Made by a program: the position numbers and the translations under genes. DNA of 64,000 nucleotides from Campylorhamphus procurvoides (lineage: Eukaryota; Chordata; Aves; Passeriformes; Dendrocolaptidae). Positions 1 to 12,229 of the stretch are shown one piece after another. Location: the NCBI GenBank assembly GCA_013396655.1, contig WBMV01009264.1, forward strand, positions 124,001 through 188,000. The letters are read 5' to 3'. How positions within the stretch are numbered: position 1 is the stretch's first letter; each line of letters begins with the position of its first letter. A model generated the notes under the pieces. It saw only the letters and a program-made list of their open reading frames with translations, was not told the origin of the DNA and made no database searches.

Positions 1-159
1 CAGGTAGTGCCTCTCCTTCCACGTTTAGTTCCAAGCATGGCCAAGGCTGCTGGTGTTCCATGCTGAGGGAAGGTTCTGCCAGCAGCACAACTGGGCTGGC
101 TGCTCCATCACCTCCTTGAGCTGGAGGATGTTAAATTCCTGTTAAAAACCAGCTTTTGT

Positions 160-346
160 AAAGCTTTGGCACAGGCTGCTCGGGGCAGTGCTGAAGTTGC
201 TGTCCCTGGAAGTGTTAAAAAAACATGTGGATGTGGCACCTGGGGATGTGGTGTAGTGGTGAACATGGTGGTAGTGCTGGGCTGATGGTTGGACTTGGTA
301 AAGTTAAAAGGTCTTTTCCAACCTTAAGGATTCCATGAATCTATGT
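160..346 (+). repeat. CR1 LINE 3' fragment
   Basis: The stretch has the CR1 3'-end signature: 'ggcacaggctgctcggggca', 'tggttggacttggtaa', 'ggtcttttccaacctta', then 'gattccatgaatctatg'. It is 5'-truncated and resembles the copy at 18875-19147. Confidence 0.75.
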
Positions 347-1589
347 GCGATTTGCTTTAAGTTCCTCCAGTGGAGCGGGGTCTGCCAGCCCTGGGGTGGG
401 ACAGTGAGGGCTCTCCATGCTCTGGACAAATGACCATCCATTGCTCTACACCCTTTGGAACAGTATGGAATATCCAACCAGGAAAAAAGAAAACCCAACC
501 TGACACCACACATGTTCATCTGATTAAGTCACCTGTACAGTTAATAGAGCTGGAGATAAAGCTCTGACATTTAGATAACAGTACTACAATTAGGTTAATC
601 TGAAATTAAAAAGCCATTAGGGAGCTGCTGGATGTTGCACATTTAAACTAACAGTACAATAAAGGTACTGATGAGATCAAATGGTAAAATAGGGTTTGGA
701 GAGTTGCAAGGCTTTTTTTTTTAATGATTTCTTTTAATTCAGCAAACAGAGAGTCTGGGTGGAAAACAAAACCAGTTACCAAAGCTTTGGAGACCCAGGC
801 CCCTTCTCCAGGTCCAAACCAGATGTAGCACCCTTCAGCTTATCTATGAGTTGAGAATAATCACTCAGCTTGAACTTTGGGATGTTAGGCTGATATTTTA
901 AGAAAAAAGGAACTTGATGGTTTTGGAGCAGAGGAGCTACTGGCCTCTAACAGGTGGAATACTTATAAAGTCTGGAGTAAGATATTTGGCTGAGGTTTAG
1001 TTGGGCTGAATGATGCTCATGTGCTGTTCTGTTCAGTACCTGTTTGTAGAAGTCTCTGAATTAATGGTGGTTCCTGCTTTTGTCACTTAAAGCTCCTCTG
1101 TTGATTTCTCTTTTGGGGATGAAGCCTGGACTTTCAGTGTTAAAGAAAACAAAACTCCCCTAAACCTCCCAAAATCAAACCCAAAATAAACAGAAAAAAC
1201 TAATGTTTTCCAGCTGCTAACTGGAGCAGAAGGATTTAAGAGCTCTGCTCTGTGATGCAGTGGACGAAATACAGGCATGAATTCCCCAGAAAACAGCATA
1301 GGCCATGGTTTCTGCTTGAGCAAGGCTCAGATGAGCTGTGAGGTATCTGTGGTGCTTGGCTGGCTCTGCAGAACATGCTGCCAGCCATGGGCTGAGTCCA
1401 GGCGTCACTCAAATGCTGGCACAGGACACAGACAATGGATTTCAAGGTGTGTGCCATCTCCCACTTGGGTTACATTTCTGGTTAAATCTTTCTAGAAGGG
1501 TTTTAGCCACGCGAGGTGTGATGGTGGGCATTGTGTTTCCTTGGGGAGGTGGACGTTGTTACTACATTTTGTTTGCTTTCGTATTAGGG

Positions 1590-1906
1590 GGCCTAGACAA
1601 AGATGGGGACAAACATTTTAGCAGGGCCTGTAGTAGTAGAACAAGGGGTGATGCTTTTTAAACTAATAGAGGGGAGATTTAGATTAGATATAAGGGATTT
1701 TTTTACGATGAGGGTGATGGGGCGCTGGCTGAGGTTACCCAGAGAAGCTGTGGATGCTCCACACCAGGAAACATTCCAGGTGGGGCTGGACAAAGGCTCT
1801 GAGCACCCTGGTCCCAGATGAATATGTCCCTGCTCACTGCAGGGGGCTTGGAATTAAATGGGCTTTAAAGGTCCCTTCCAGCCTGAACCTTTCCATGATT
1901 CCATAT
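1590..1906 (+). repeat. CR1 LINE 3' fragment
   Basis: A diverged CR1 3' end. It includes 'acaaggggtgatgctttt', 'ataagggattttttta', 'cccagagaagctgtgga', 'aaaggtcccttccagcct' and a terminal 'gattccatattcta'. The remnants of the reverse-transcriptase frame are broken. Confidence 0.8.
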
Positions 1907-3162
1907 TCTAGCAAATAACACAGTTCTAAAATGGAGCAATTGACAAATGCATCCTTTTCCTGATCTTTCCAAACAAAATCAGTCAGAGAGAGCAGAGAAA
2001 CCCGTGGAAGAGTAAAGCTTTTCCTCCAAGCTCTACCACACTGGTTTTCTCCTCCTCTGAATCAACAGACATTTGTGAATTCAGTGGGTTCCATGTAATG
2101 CTCAGCATTACATGCCTTCTGTGGCAAGGTCAGAGATGTGTTTTCAACACTGCTTAGAACTGTTTGGAAAAATACAGCCTAACTTTGCAAAGAGTTTTAA
2201 GGACACTTCCTGTAAAATCTCCTCATTCCCCAGTCCCAGTTCAGCACTGACACACAAAGGTGCTCAAATGCTCCCCACCCTTATCACCCCATTACTGGCA
2301 CAATACTTGGTATTAAAGCAACCCAGTATGTGTTTATTCTGTATTGGACATCCAAGTGTTCTCACACACTTCAGAAATGAGATCCTATTACCAGCTGTAA
2401 ATCCTAATTGGTGTCTGTGCCTCCCAAGGAATGCACAGTTAGAGCTTCATCCATTCCTGTAATCCCCAGCTGTGACGGGACAGGCAGTGGCTGAACCAGT
2501 TCTCCCAAGCCTGAGTTCCCAAGTTCAGCCCAGCAGGTTCCTTGCTGCAGAAGATCCTGATCTGGAGGCAATTTGTGGATGTGGCAGGTCTTGGCTTATC
2601 AAATATTTGGAGACCCCACAAAAAGGAGAAATACAGTTCTTCCCACCTTGCTGCCTGTGGTGAACCTTGGTGCTTTCAGGGGCGTGGAGTGAATTAGGAA
2701 AACTGAAACCTCTTGATTTCAGGGTGGTTTAAGATTTGCTTTCACAACATGCAACTATTCTACAGAACTTCAAAGGCGCAGTGAGATGGTTAAAGTTAGC
2801 TCAGAAAGGTGTGCTGGCTCAGGTGTTTTTTACCCTGGCATTGATAGGAAGTAGCCATCTCAGCTGGTTTTGCCCAAGTGCTTAATTTTCTCTCTCTTTC
2901 TGCCTTACAATGTAGTCTTTAATTTTTGCTCCAGGGGATGTTGCTACTCTGGATATGCAGCTCTGCCAGGAGTGTTCTTGCACATTTGGAAGTGGAATGT
3001 CTTGGCAAAATGTTTGCAGGATTTGTGCTTGACAATGTAACAGAAATAATCAACAAATTAAAAATGTGTACAATGGCATTTATACTTCACTTTGGAATAA
3101 TGCCCATTTATCCACTGTGGGGTTCTTCTAAATACACGGTGTTTTGTATTTTTATTTTCTAG

Positions 3163-3216
3163 GCAGCCATATTGAGTATGAAGCTGAAATTACAACCAGA
3201 TCAAGATGTGGAGAAG
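3163..3216 (+). CDS. EXD3: EXD3 exon A
   Basis: This 54-bp, phase 0-0 exon encodes 18 residues (AAILSMKLKLQPDQDVEK). It follows a pyrimidine-rich acceptor (ttttattttctag) and ends at a consensus donor (AAG|GTGAGT). It matches the segment of human EXD3, as recalled, that ends in LGVEK, within the N-terminal helical region. A split codon is absent at both ends. Confidence 0.88.
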
Positions 3217-3698
3217 GTGAGTCATTTCTTCTGCAGGCTCCTCTGTCATCAAATCCACCTTTTGTTCAACAGAACATCCATCAGGGCCCTCCATGTCAGG
3301 CTGCCTTTCCCTTGAGGCTTTACTTCAATCCCAAGAAGTACCTGTTGTGTTGCTGAGGTACCTTTACATCTGGGTTAGGCACAGAGGGTGTCTTGTTAGA
3401 CCCCATTACATCCTCCTGCCCTGTTTTTCTGGCTGCAGCCACCGTTACAACAAATCCTCACTGTATCAGCACCAGGATGGAGGTCCGTGCTTTTGCTGCA
3501 TTGAAGCTTTGCCAAAATTTGTGTTGAAAATGTCACAGGACTCTTGTAGGCAGTACTGGTGGGCTAAGCAGGGGCTTGGAACTTGCCTACTGTGTCTGGC
3601 ATGCAGGAATGGGACAGCCCTCTGCCAGAATTTAGTCAGGGAGCCCTTCCATGCCTTCTGTGTGCTCCATTGGGATCAAAGGTCATTTCTTCTCCTAG
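3217..3698 (+). other. Intron A-B (482 bp)
   Basis: A short GT-AG intron with no repeat or motif that stands out. Confidence 0.8.
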
Positions 3699-3838
3699 AT
3701 GTGCACCCCGCTGCTGCTCCAGGATAAAGCTAACGTGGTGGAAGATTATGTGGGAGAATATCCTGAGCTCCAGAGCAAGCTCTTGCAGATTCTGGACACG
3801 TGGTGTGAGCCCAGTTTCAATATCAGAGACATCACAAG
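3699..3838 (+). CDS. EXD3: EXD3 exon B
   Basis: This 140-bp exon encodes 46 residues plus two bases, beginning MCTPLLLQDKANVVEDYVGE and ending near SFNIRDIT. The match to human EXD3 (PLLLQDK... then a W-C-x-P-x-F-x-I block) is clear. The acceptor is ttctcctag. The donor AAG|GTAGAA is the weakest in the gene at positions +4 to +6, but it is required by the phase (AG carried over to exon C, making Arg). Confidence 0.9.
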
Positions 3839-4566
3839 GTAGAAACACTTGTCCTTCTGCACAGCCAGGGCCGAGGTGCTGGTTGGCTGCCTGCAACCAT
3901 GTCTCAGTGTAAGGCTGTGCAATATATTGACTTTCAGCTGAGAAAGGAGAAATTCTGGTGTCTGTGCCAGACCCTTCTCAAACGCCCCAGCCCACAGGCC
4001 AGAGGAATCATTGCTATTGACAGATGCTCCGTTCCTGCCAGGAGCAGGAGCGCAGATGAAACCTGTGCAGTGCATCACAGGGACAGACCAGTATCCAAGG
4101 GAGGGGGGAGCAATCAGCCTCTTGTGCTTTGCTGCAGACAAGGCTGAGTTTCAGTATCGGTTGTACAGGTTTGGCAGGAAGATAATACTGTGATGAAGTG
4201 GCAGAAAAACAAGAGATGCAAGTGGTTAACCTTCATGTGCTCATCAAATCGTGGTGTGTCTGACTTGCCTCTCACTTGAATAACGCCTGTCAGTCACAGG
4301 GCTGGCAGCACAGTCAGAGTCATGGTGTAGCTGCAATAGTTGCAGTCTTTGCTCTGAAAAAGAGATTAGAAGGAATTGCTCATTTTTTCTTTGAAATGAG
4401 CCTCTGGACTTGCTTCAGTCATTGACTGAAATTTGTGCAGTTATACTGTTGGCTTTTTGCTGTACCAACATCCAGCAAACCCCAATCCCTCTGCTGTTAA
4501 GTATCTGCTATTTGGGAAACCTCCTTTAGGTGATGCCACAGGTATGTACTGCTCATGTTGTTACAG
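3839..4566 (+). other. Intron B-C (728 bp)
   Basis: A GT-AG intron with no recognisable repeat, RNA gene or motif cluster. Confidence 0.75.
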
Positions 4567-4667
4567 ACCATATCAAGGCCTGTCCAGATGCAAAGCAGAA
4601 AAATTTAACCGCAGAACACTCAGCAAGTTGGTCTTCAGGCTCCTGGACCGATTCAACGTAGATCCAG
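4567..4667 (+). CDS. EXD3: EXD3 exon C
   Basis: This 101-bp exon starts in phase 2 and completes Arg with its first base. It encodes PYQGLSRCKAEKFNRR followed by a helix with the pattern LSKLVFRLLDRF, which corresponds to a helical repeat in human EXD3 ending ...VxPALCPN. It is flanked by ttgttacag and CAG|GTATGG. It ends with one base (G) that completes Ala with exon D. Confidence 0.9.
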
Positions 4668-6589
4668 GTATGGGACATTGCAACATACTGTGGGGTTATC
4701 TCAGCAATAAAGAACACACAAAGTCAATTTGTCTTCTTCCATGTTCATCAAGGAATTTCTGTTGTCATTTATCTTGGTGAGTTTCAGGGTTTAATTAATG
4801 ATACTGAAAAACAAAGCTGGTAAGTTATGGGAATTATCACTTTGTGCTGTCAAAGAATGAAGTGCTGGTGACTAATAAACTGTTTCTGCCATGATATGAA
4901 ATAAATCCTAACCTCAGCATGGCTCTGCATAAACACACCACGGACAGCTCTGAGTTATGACTCCATTCCTCTCACATAAGAGGCAAGTCATTATTCAGTG
5001 GGGATCTGTTTTCTTGAGCTATGGGTCCGTCAGCTGGGAGGAGATAACCCTTGGGAAGCAGGAGCCTCATAGCCCTTTGTATGCTTTGTATAAACTGTGG
5101 TTGGTGGTAGGGAATCTTAAGGCTCCTGCAGCCTTAAAGTGGCACATTTTCTGTGACTGAACAGATCTGCTTCACCTGCAGTTGTCAGTTACCTAACAAA
5201 ATCTGCTTTGCTTTAATTGTTTGCAGGGGCTGTTGATTTTTCCTGTCTCTTTGGAACCTTGCATCAGACCCCTTTAGGTGCACCATTAGCTTTTACTCTG
5301 CAGAGCTTTCCATCATCCACTCAAGATACGTAGTTCTCTTTTCTTGGACTGAAAGTGTTTTCTAACCACAAATTCTGGGCTTATTACACCTGGCAGCAAC
5401 ACTGTTGTACAATAATCTTCCCATCTTCAGACTGGTGTTCAAAAGTTAACAAGATAAACCTTGCAAACCCTCAGTGAAGGAGAAATGCACATAATTAAAC
5501 ACAGCACATTGGTGTGAAAGCTGAGACATATGGGGGGTGATTTATTTAGAAATTAAAACCTTCCCAGGAGTTCACTAGTCTTCAGTAATTTTTCCTCCTT
5601 GACAAGGCTGGATGTTCAGTCAACTGTGTTCTGTAAAGGGAATTGAGTTGTTCCCCTTTCCTTATGAAAGATCTGCCAAGGGTACGATATAATGGTAGAG
5701 ATTAAATGATGTAACTGTTCCCATGCAAAATCCTGAGGAATAATAATTACAGAAGAGAGAAGTCAGAAGAGGAGCGTGTAGGTGTTGGTCTCAGGTGCAC
5801 TCTGTGGGATGCAGTGTGCTCCATCCTGGGAATGGTTTCCACATGCTGTAGCTGCTGATTAACAATGGTGGATCTTGCTGGTTCTCCACAATCATTCACT
5901 GCTGAGGAGGTTCCTCGGTGTGGATACAGATCCCATTCCTGCATACACATCCAGACATTTATCCCATGCAAACTGCAGTGTTTGCAGGGCAGGGCAAGTC
6001 CTTACTCAAGAGTGCTGCCCACCTCTTCTGAAGACAGAGGGGATGTGGGTGACCAGTTTAGACTTTGGGGCAGATAAAACTAGTGCTGGATGACTGTCAT
6101 AGTCCCATATGTGAAAGCTGATGTTTACTTTTTACATAATATCACATGCAGTTATGAGCAGGAATTCACACTTTGCTAAACTGTGACTGTCAGTCTCCTT
6201 TCACGTGCTTCAGAAAGGGATGAATGCCCTGCAGAGAAATTGCTGCCTTAGTGCTGGTCATGCAGGAACTGAACTGGGAAATGCTGGCAGCTGGAATAAT
6301 GTGCCTTTCCTCGTCTTCCCACTTCTCCCCTCCCTTTTGCTGAATTTCTGGGTGTTCTCTCTCCATTCTGTAGTGGAAGTGAGTCTGACTGTGATGAAAT
6401 AGTGTGCAAGAAGGCAACAGGCTGGGGAAAATGTACAGATGAAAGAACGCCTCATGTCTCTTGTTGTGAGCAGCTCCCCTGAAAGCTGGCAGCGAGGCAG
6501 AGCTCACACTGGTTGTCACCTCTTGTGACCTCACCTGGCTGGGGGCTCATTTAGCTGCTGATGCTTTCAGTCTCGTCCCGTCTGTGACT

Positions 6590-6985
6590 CCTCCTCACCG
6601 TGAGAGCTTGAGAGCAGCAGCACAGAGGTGCCACAGCTGGGTGGAACACTCCCCCTTCCCTCCCCTCCCGGCCACGTGGTCCCCGAAATGGCCCAGGAAA
6701 GAGACACACAGAGACTGCAGGATGGGAAAGCAGAGAGAGAGTTTATTCACATGGTCAGTGGTATTTAAAGGGCTTTAGGGGATGTTGGTCGCAACCAGGA
6801 GAAATCGAGGGTTAACAACCAATGGGGAAAGGGTTAACAAAGGACCGATAAGGGGGGTTTTCACATAGTCTGGCCAAGGCAAATTTCTGCATACTAATTA
6901 GGAAGATAAGAGTTTTCTCAAGGGGTCTTGGGAAGAAGAAAGGTGACTCAAGATAAAAAAAAGGCAAAGGATCCATTTTACAATA
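6590..6985 (-). mobile_element. Solo LTR-like element of an endogenous retrovirus (approximate limits)
   Basis: Read on the minus strand, a CCAAT-type box (+ strand 6819-6825), a TATA-like TTTAAATA (6762-6769) and an AATAAA signal (6742-6747) follow each other within about 80 bp. A pyrimidine-rich and then GC-rich U5-like segment follows. TATA followed about 15-20 bp later by AATAAA is the compact order known from avian alpharetrovirus LTRs. A 10-bp direct repeat (gggttaacaa, 6809-6818 and 6831-6840) lies upstream of the CCAAT box in the U3-like part. No gag, pol or env frame is nearby. Terminal TG..CA and target-site duplication were not resolved, so the limits are estimates. Confidence 0.5.
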
Positions 6986-8201
6986 CAGTAAAAGCCTCAG
7001 TTTTTAAGGCACTAGGGCTGGTTTCTTCATCTTCAGAGACCCATCTCCTGCATGATTTATTCCCCTTCTGATATTGTAAGTCGATTGCCACACAGAGGGA
7101 AGGGGCTGTGGTGAGAAGGGCTGGAGGAGGATGGGGTTTCTGGGTATGAGGACACAAACTTGTGTGTGACTCAATTCTTGCAGTTCCAAATCAACTTTCA
7201 GATTTCACTACCCAGGCTCAGTCTTGCCCGATCCCAGTAAATCACACACTGCCAAGCTGAGGTGTCTGTCAGGATCTGAAACACTCCTGGGCATTGCCAG
7301 CCTTAAATTTCAGAGCCAGATAGGAGGTGTCCAAACCTAAAATATGTCTGAAACCTCAAGGAAAATACCCCATCCCAGCTGATTAGTTCTCCTTTTCAGA
7401 CCTGTATTCCTGTTAATTCACAAGCAAGGTATGGTAAGTGAGAGATTTTCTGCCAAGTCCCAAAAGTGTCCCAATAAAGTGTGTGTGGATTCCATTTAAT
7501 TACCCTTATTGGGGAAGGAAGGAGTTGGGCAGAAGTGGTATGTGATTGAGGAAATTGAGGTTTATAGAGTCCTTCCTCACACCTGGGTCAGTATGCTCTG
7601 GTTTAACGAGCCTGTAGCTTTTTCAAGCTAATTACTTAGTACTCTTTGGGGACCCTGTGAGATTGACTTCACAGATGCAAGTTGCAGTCAAAACAGATCT
7701 CAGAGGTGAGGGAACAGCCCCTTCCCAGGGCTGACATGGTTGATTCTGTTCTGTGCTCTGGTTTTGCACAGCCAGGACACACAGAGAGCTCAGGGATGTT
7801 TTTCGTTGAAAACTCCTTGGGTCCGAAGGAGAAATGATCCCAGTGTGAGAAGTGTGATAACCTCAGATGCTGGGCTTGGTGCCTGTGTGCAAATGAAGCA
7901 GTGGTGTGACAGAAGACAGGTGGGCACTGAGTTCCCATTAATGTTGGTGCTCATGCTGTAGCAGTGTGAGAGGTGAGCTAAGCGCCTCAAGGTTTGAGTG
8001 CTGTGAGCCTGTTTTTACCATAGTCTTTAAAAGGCTTTGTAGTATAAACCAAGAGAAATATTTCTCTTACTTGAGCACTGGGTTATCCACTGATTTAATG
8101 TGTAATTTCCATCTGTGTGACCCCCCATCCATCCCACAGCGCTGGGGCTGCCGCGCTCCCAGCGGGGCTGGGGCAGCAGAGGGCAGGAGAGGGCTGTGCA
8201 C

Positions 8202-8437
8202 AGCCCCACATGTGCCCAGGTGAGCCACAGCTGGGAGTACAGAGCCCCACATGTGCCCAGGTGAGCCACAGCTGGGAGTACAGAGCCCCACATGAGCCCA
8301 GGTGAGCCAGGCTGGGAGTACAGAGCCCCACATGTGCCCAGGTGAGCCAGGCTGGGAGTACAGAGCCCCAGATGTGCCCAGGTGAGCCACAGCTGGGAGT
8401 ACAGAGCCCCACATGTGCCCAGGTGAGCCAGGCTGGC
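8202..8437 (+). repeat. Minisatellite, six copies of a 40/41-bp unit
   Basis: Six head-to-tail units share the core 'catgtgcccaggtgagcca' followed by '(ca)gctgggagtacagagcccca'. The core ATG is at 8210, 8251, 8292, 8332, 8372 and 8413, giving periods of 41, 41, 40, 40 and 41 bp. Units differ by single bases or by one base of length. Every unit carries CCAGGTGAGC, a consensus vertebrate 5' splice site on the gene's sense strand. The array keeps overlapping antisense frames open (up to 220 codons), which is a by-product of the repeat and not a gene. Confidence 0.95.
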
Positions 8438-10565
8438 CCACGCCTCCTCAGGGCTCAGGGACCTGCAGGCACATGGCAGGGCAGTCATCAGGGAGAGCTC
8501 CAGTGGAGCACTCTCGGAAGATGCTCCATTAGAGAGAAGGGAATAACTTGTATAACAGGAATACCTTTGGATGGAGGAAATTTCAACTGGTTTCACCTTT
8601 CCCTCATTAAAACAGAGCAGAATGTTATTCTCCTCCCTTCTCCTTTCACCTCCCCTCTTTTTTTCCCCCCCCGACTTCCATGGTGTCACTTCCAGAGTGT
8701 TTTAGCTCAGGTGTTCAATATCAGCACACCTCTGCACACCCTTTCCCTGAGGACAACCCCCAGGCTGGAACATTGGCAGGCAGGAAGCCCTTTCCCAAGG
8801 CTGTAGAGCCCAGGTGCTGAAGGAGGAGGGCATGGAATGTGCTCCAGTCCTTTCTGAGGCCCTCACACTGTGGTTTTGCCTACTGAAGAACGGGCAGTAG
8901 GATATAATTCTGAGCATGAATTCATTGTATCCACATGGTGTGCAAAGGTACACCAGGGCATGTTTTGCTTTAGGTGTAGAGCAAACCCCTTGTGCTTTGC
9001 TCTGTTCTCGCTCCAGGCGGTACAGCCAGCATGTAGCTCAGGGATCTGGGGAGAGACTGGGGCTTCTGCCATGTCATCGCCTTTCTGAGAGCCACAGGCC
9101 CTGAGCTGTAGTGCCACAGAGCATTTTGTGAGATAATGATGCATCTTTGAGGCTACAACAGAGAGGTTTTCTTGACTGCAACCCTGTCCTCCACTAATTC
9201 GCACTTAGGGGTTAATCTGATGATGCAGCAAGAGCCCAGTGCACAGATTGCTGCTCCTCAGGTTCCCCAGCAATCCTGAGCAATACAGGGAAAAGCCTCT
9301 AGCGTGTCAGGTAGCCTGATTTTGTTCAAAAAAGGCTCCTTTAGTTTGCTCCCAAACAATGTACACTGTATGTGGCACTTGCTGTTCTGCCAGGCCAGGG
9401 AGGAGGAGTTTCTTTGTGAATGGAAGCTCTGAGGGCCATGGAGTGGTAGGCACCCGCCACATCTAAAAATGTATTGCACCATGACCCCCGTAGACACATC
9501 TTGCCTATCTTGCATGACTGAGATCAGTGTGGATTGTGGGTTTCATACCCTGCTTGACAAACATTTCATTTTTACTCCCTCTGGGTTGCTCATGGCCATT
9601 AACTCTGCCAAGGGCTGAGAGCAGACTCTGAGTCAGGCCCAGGTGTGTCTCTCAGATGAACATGGTTGTGGTGCAACTGCCAGGTTAAGAATTAACCAAT
9701 GTCCAAAGAGCTGCTTTCATAGCATTTATGTTCCACTAGTGCTCCACAACCCAGTCATGATCCCATTGGACAGACGCTGACTGGGAGGATAGTCTGTCTT
9801 CTGGAAAGCTTAGGACATGGTCTTTTGCTCTGACCAACGGGGCATTGGTTTGGGTGCAGGACACCTGGGTTCAGACAACTGCTCCGCCAGCTGGGGTGTT
9901 TGACCTTGAGGAAGGTGCTCAGTCCTAAAGCACTTTGATTCCTGCACATACAAGGTGCAGATGATCATGAAAGTGCAGGGAAAGGTCTGGCAAAGGCTCT
10001 GCAGTGCCACCTGTGCTACTTGTGCCTTTTGGCCAGAGGAGCTCCTGATACTTCTGATCTGCTTTGGAATGTGGAACTTGTTACAGACCTCCAGGCTGGG
10101 AGGTTTGCCATTTCCTACACAGCCTATGCCAGTTCTTCCCTTGCATTAGATGTTGCTGCGTTTTAGGTGGTTTTTTCTTCCAAAAGACTGTATGGAATTT
10201 CTCTTGCCTTTTTAGCTTTTGGTAGAAACATCATATGTTTTACTTTGAGTTTTATGATTTTGTGTGTTTGTGCTGTTCACTTGTATGTTTGTGATCCACT
10301 TTTCATGATCTTTTAACCTTCTTCTAGTGACTGAGATCAATAAAAGCTTCTGCTTTAGCAGTTGTCTCTTCACTTCCAATTTTTCCTTTGTCAGCTTTTC
10401 TTAACTCCTTTTTCTCTCATAAATGGTTTCGACGTGAAATCTTAACCTTCCAGTTTTCTGAGTTTATTGAAAACTGTTTTGTTTTTATTTTGTTATTCTC
10501 CATTTGCTTAAGAACTTTGATCTCTCAATTTCATTGTCTCTCTTAAAAATTCACCCTCATATTTT

Positions 10566-11232
10566 CCATAGAATCCCAGACTGGTTTGGGTTGGAAGAGA
10601 CCTTAAAGCTCACCTCATTCCACCCCCTGCCATGGGCAGGGACACCTTCCACTAGCCCAGGTTGCTCCAGCCTGGCCTTGGACACGTCCAGGGATGGGGC
10701 AGCCACAGCTGCTCTGGGCAACCTGTGCCAGGGCCTGCCCACCCTCACAGGAGAGAATTCCTTCCCAATATCCCATCTATCCCTGCCCTCTGGCAGTGAG
10801 AAGCCAGTTTCTGTTGTCCTTTCCCTCCAGGCCTTTGTCCCAAGTCCCTCTCCAGCTCTCCTGGAGTCCCTTTAGGCACTGGAAGGGGCTCTCAGGTGTC
10901 CCTGAATCCTTCTCTTCTCCAGGCGAACCCCCCCAGCTCTCCCAGCCTGTCTCCATAGCCAAGGGGCTTCAGGCCTTGGAGCATCTCCATGGCCTCCTCT
11001 GGACTCACTCCAGCAGCTCCACATCCTTCATGTATTGGGACCCCAGAGCTGGAGACAGCATTGAAGGCGGCGTCTCACCTGACAGGAGCAGAGGGGTTTC
11101 TGGGCTGCCAACACATGTGGCCAGGGCATGTGTTGAGCTTCTCATCCACCCACACCCCCAAATCCTTCTCCCCAGGGTTTTTCTCGATCCCTTCTCCATC
11201 CAGCCTGTACTTGTGCTCTTGGTTAGTCCTGT
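10566..11232 (-). repeat. CR1 LINE 3' fragment, long copy
   Basis: Reverse-complement CR1: starts 'agaatcccagactggtttgg', continues through 'ccatgggcagggacacctt', 'ttggacacgtccagggatgg', 'gggcctgcccaccctcaca' and extends into the reverse-transcriptase C-terminal coding part. At about 667 bp it is the longest CR1 copy in the window. The frames in it are broken. Confidence 0.93.
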
Positions 11233-12229
11233 TTTTTTCTGATAAAGTACAGAAAACCAGATTCAAGCTCCATTCTTTTGCTCCCTGAGAACAAAATACA
11301 TCAGTAGTGCCTTCAAACATGTTTCCAGTGCATCTGTGTTCCTCTGTCCTTTCCACACAGTTAGCTGGGCATTCAAACCCCCAGATCTGGCATGGCCTCT
11401 GCTTTGGATATTTCCTGTAGAAACTCAAAAGTGGTCAGTGGATCTTTTGGGTGGCCTGGAACAGTCATGCCATGGTTCTTTCTGAAGTGCTTTGAAATCT
11501 CTGAGATAGATGGTTATGTTACTAATTTTTACCTTGACCTTATGTTCTTTAGAGAGTGTTGCTTTCCATGAGCTTATGATTTTTCCTCCAGATATTGGGA
11601 TAATATCCAGAGGAAAGATCACCATATTTATTGGGACAATATCCTGTGTGATAATTGCATCAATTTCCTCGGATCCTCGGAGGGTAAGGATCTGTTGTCA
11701 CACTGTGGAAGACTAACTTCAAAACAGCAGCCTTAACTATTTTTTTGAGATAGAAATGTTCATGTTCTGAAGGAATGCTTCATGGGACTCTGAGAAGCTC
11801 CCATAACTAGTGGACATCAATCCATCCCCCTCTAGTCCCAGGGTCTGGTATCCAGAGATCTTTCTTTGTTCCCCTCGTTTGTAATCCTTGGGCATGCCTT
11901 GTGTGGGGCAGGATAAGAGAGGGATAAGGAATCGGTTTCTCCCTGTGGACACTGATTCAAGGGAAGCTGCAGAGATGTTTCACTTCCCTGTTCTCTATGA
12001 CTTTTTCTGATTGCTGGTCCTGCTTCTTCTGAGTCCCAGTGGGATGGTTTTAGCCACTGAAGCCCCATGGAAGGCTTTGGTTAAGTCTTTCCCTGTTCAT
12101 GCATCCCAGCATCCTGCAGGAACTGACAGATACCTATGCTAATCCAGTTCATGTATTTTATCTGCTGCCTTTATCTCTCCTTGCACTGGATTTCAAAACA
12201 AGGCACTGTGTGAAGATCTTGGGTTTTGC

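Larger units (their letters stand above)
1..3162. other. Upstream EXD3 intron sequence (no exon recognised)
   Basis: No coding exon with EXD3 similarity could be found before 3163. The stretch holds two + strand CR1 fragments (about 160-346 and 1590-1906) and otherwise unique sequence. It should be intron, because the first recognised exon starts in phase 0 at an internal position of the protein (near residue 155 of human EXD3 as recalled). Confidence 0.6.

Noticed and set aside
8202..8437. CRISPR-like repeat array
   Set aside because: The units abut with no unique spacers, and the context is a vertebrate intron. It is an ordinary minisatellite.
8027..8689. Antisense open frame of 220 codons with a repeated sequence motif
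   Set aside because: It is produced by the 40/41-bp minisatellite, which keeps overlapping minus-strand frames open. There are no splice signals or protein similarity, and the unit length is not a multiple of three.
10694..11242. Open frame of 182 codons on the + strand
   Set aside because: It lies antisense within a CR1 fragment; CR1 sequence explains it.
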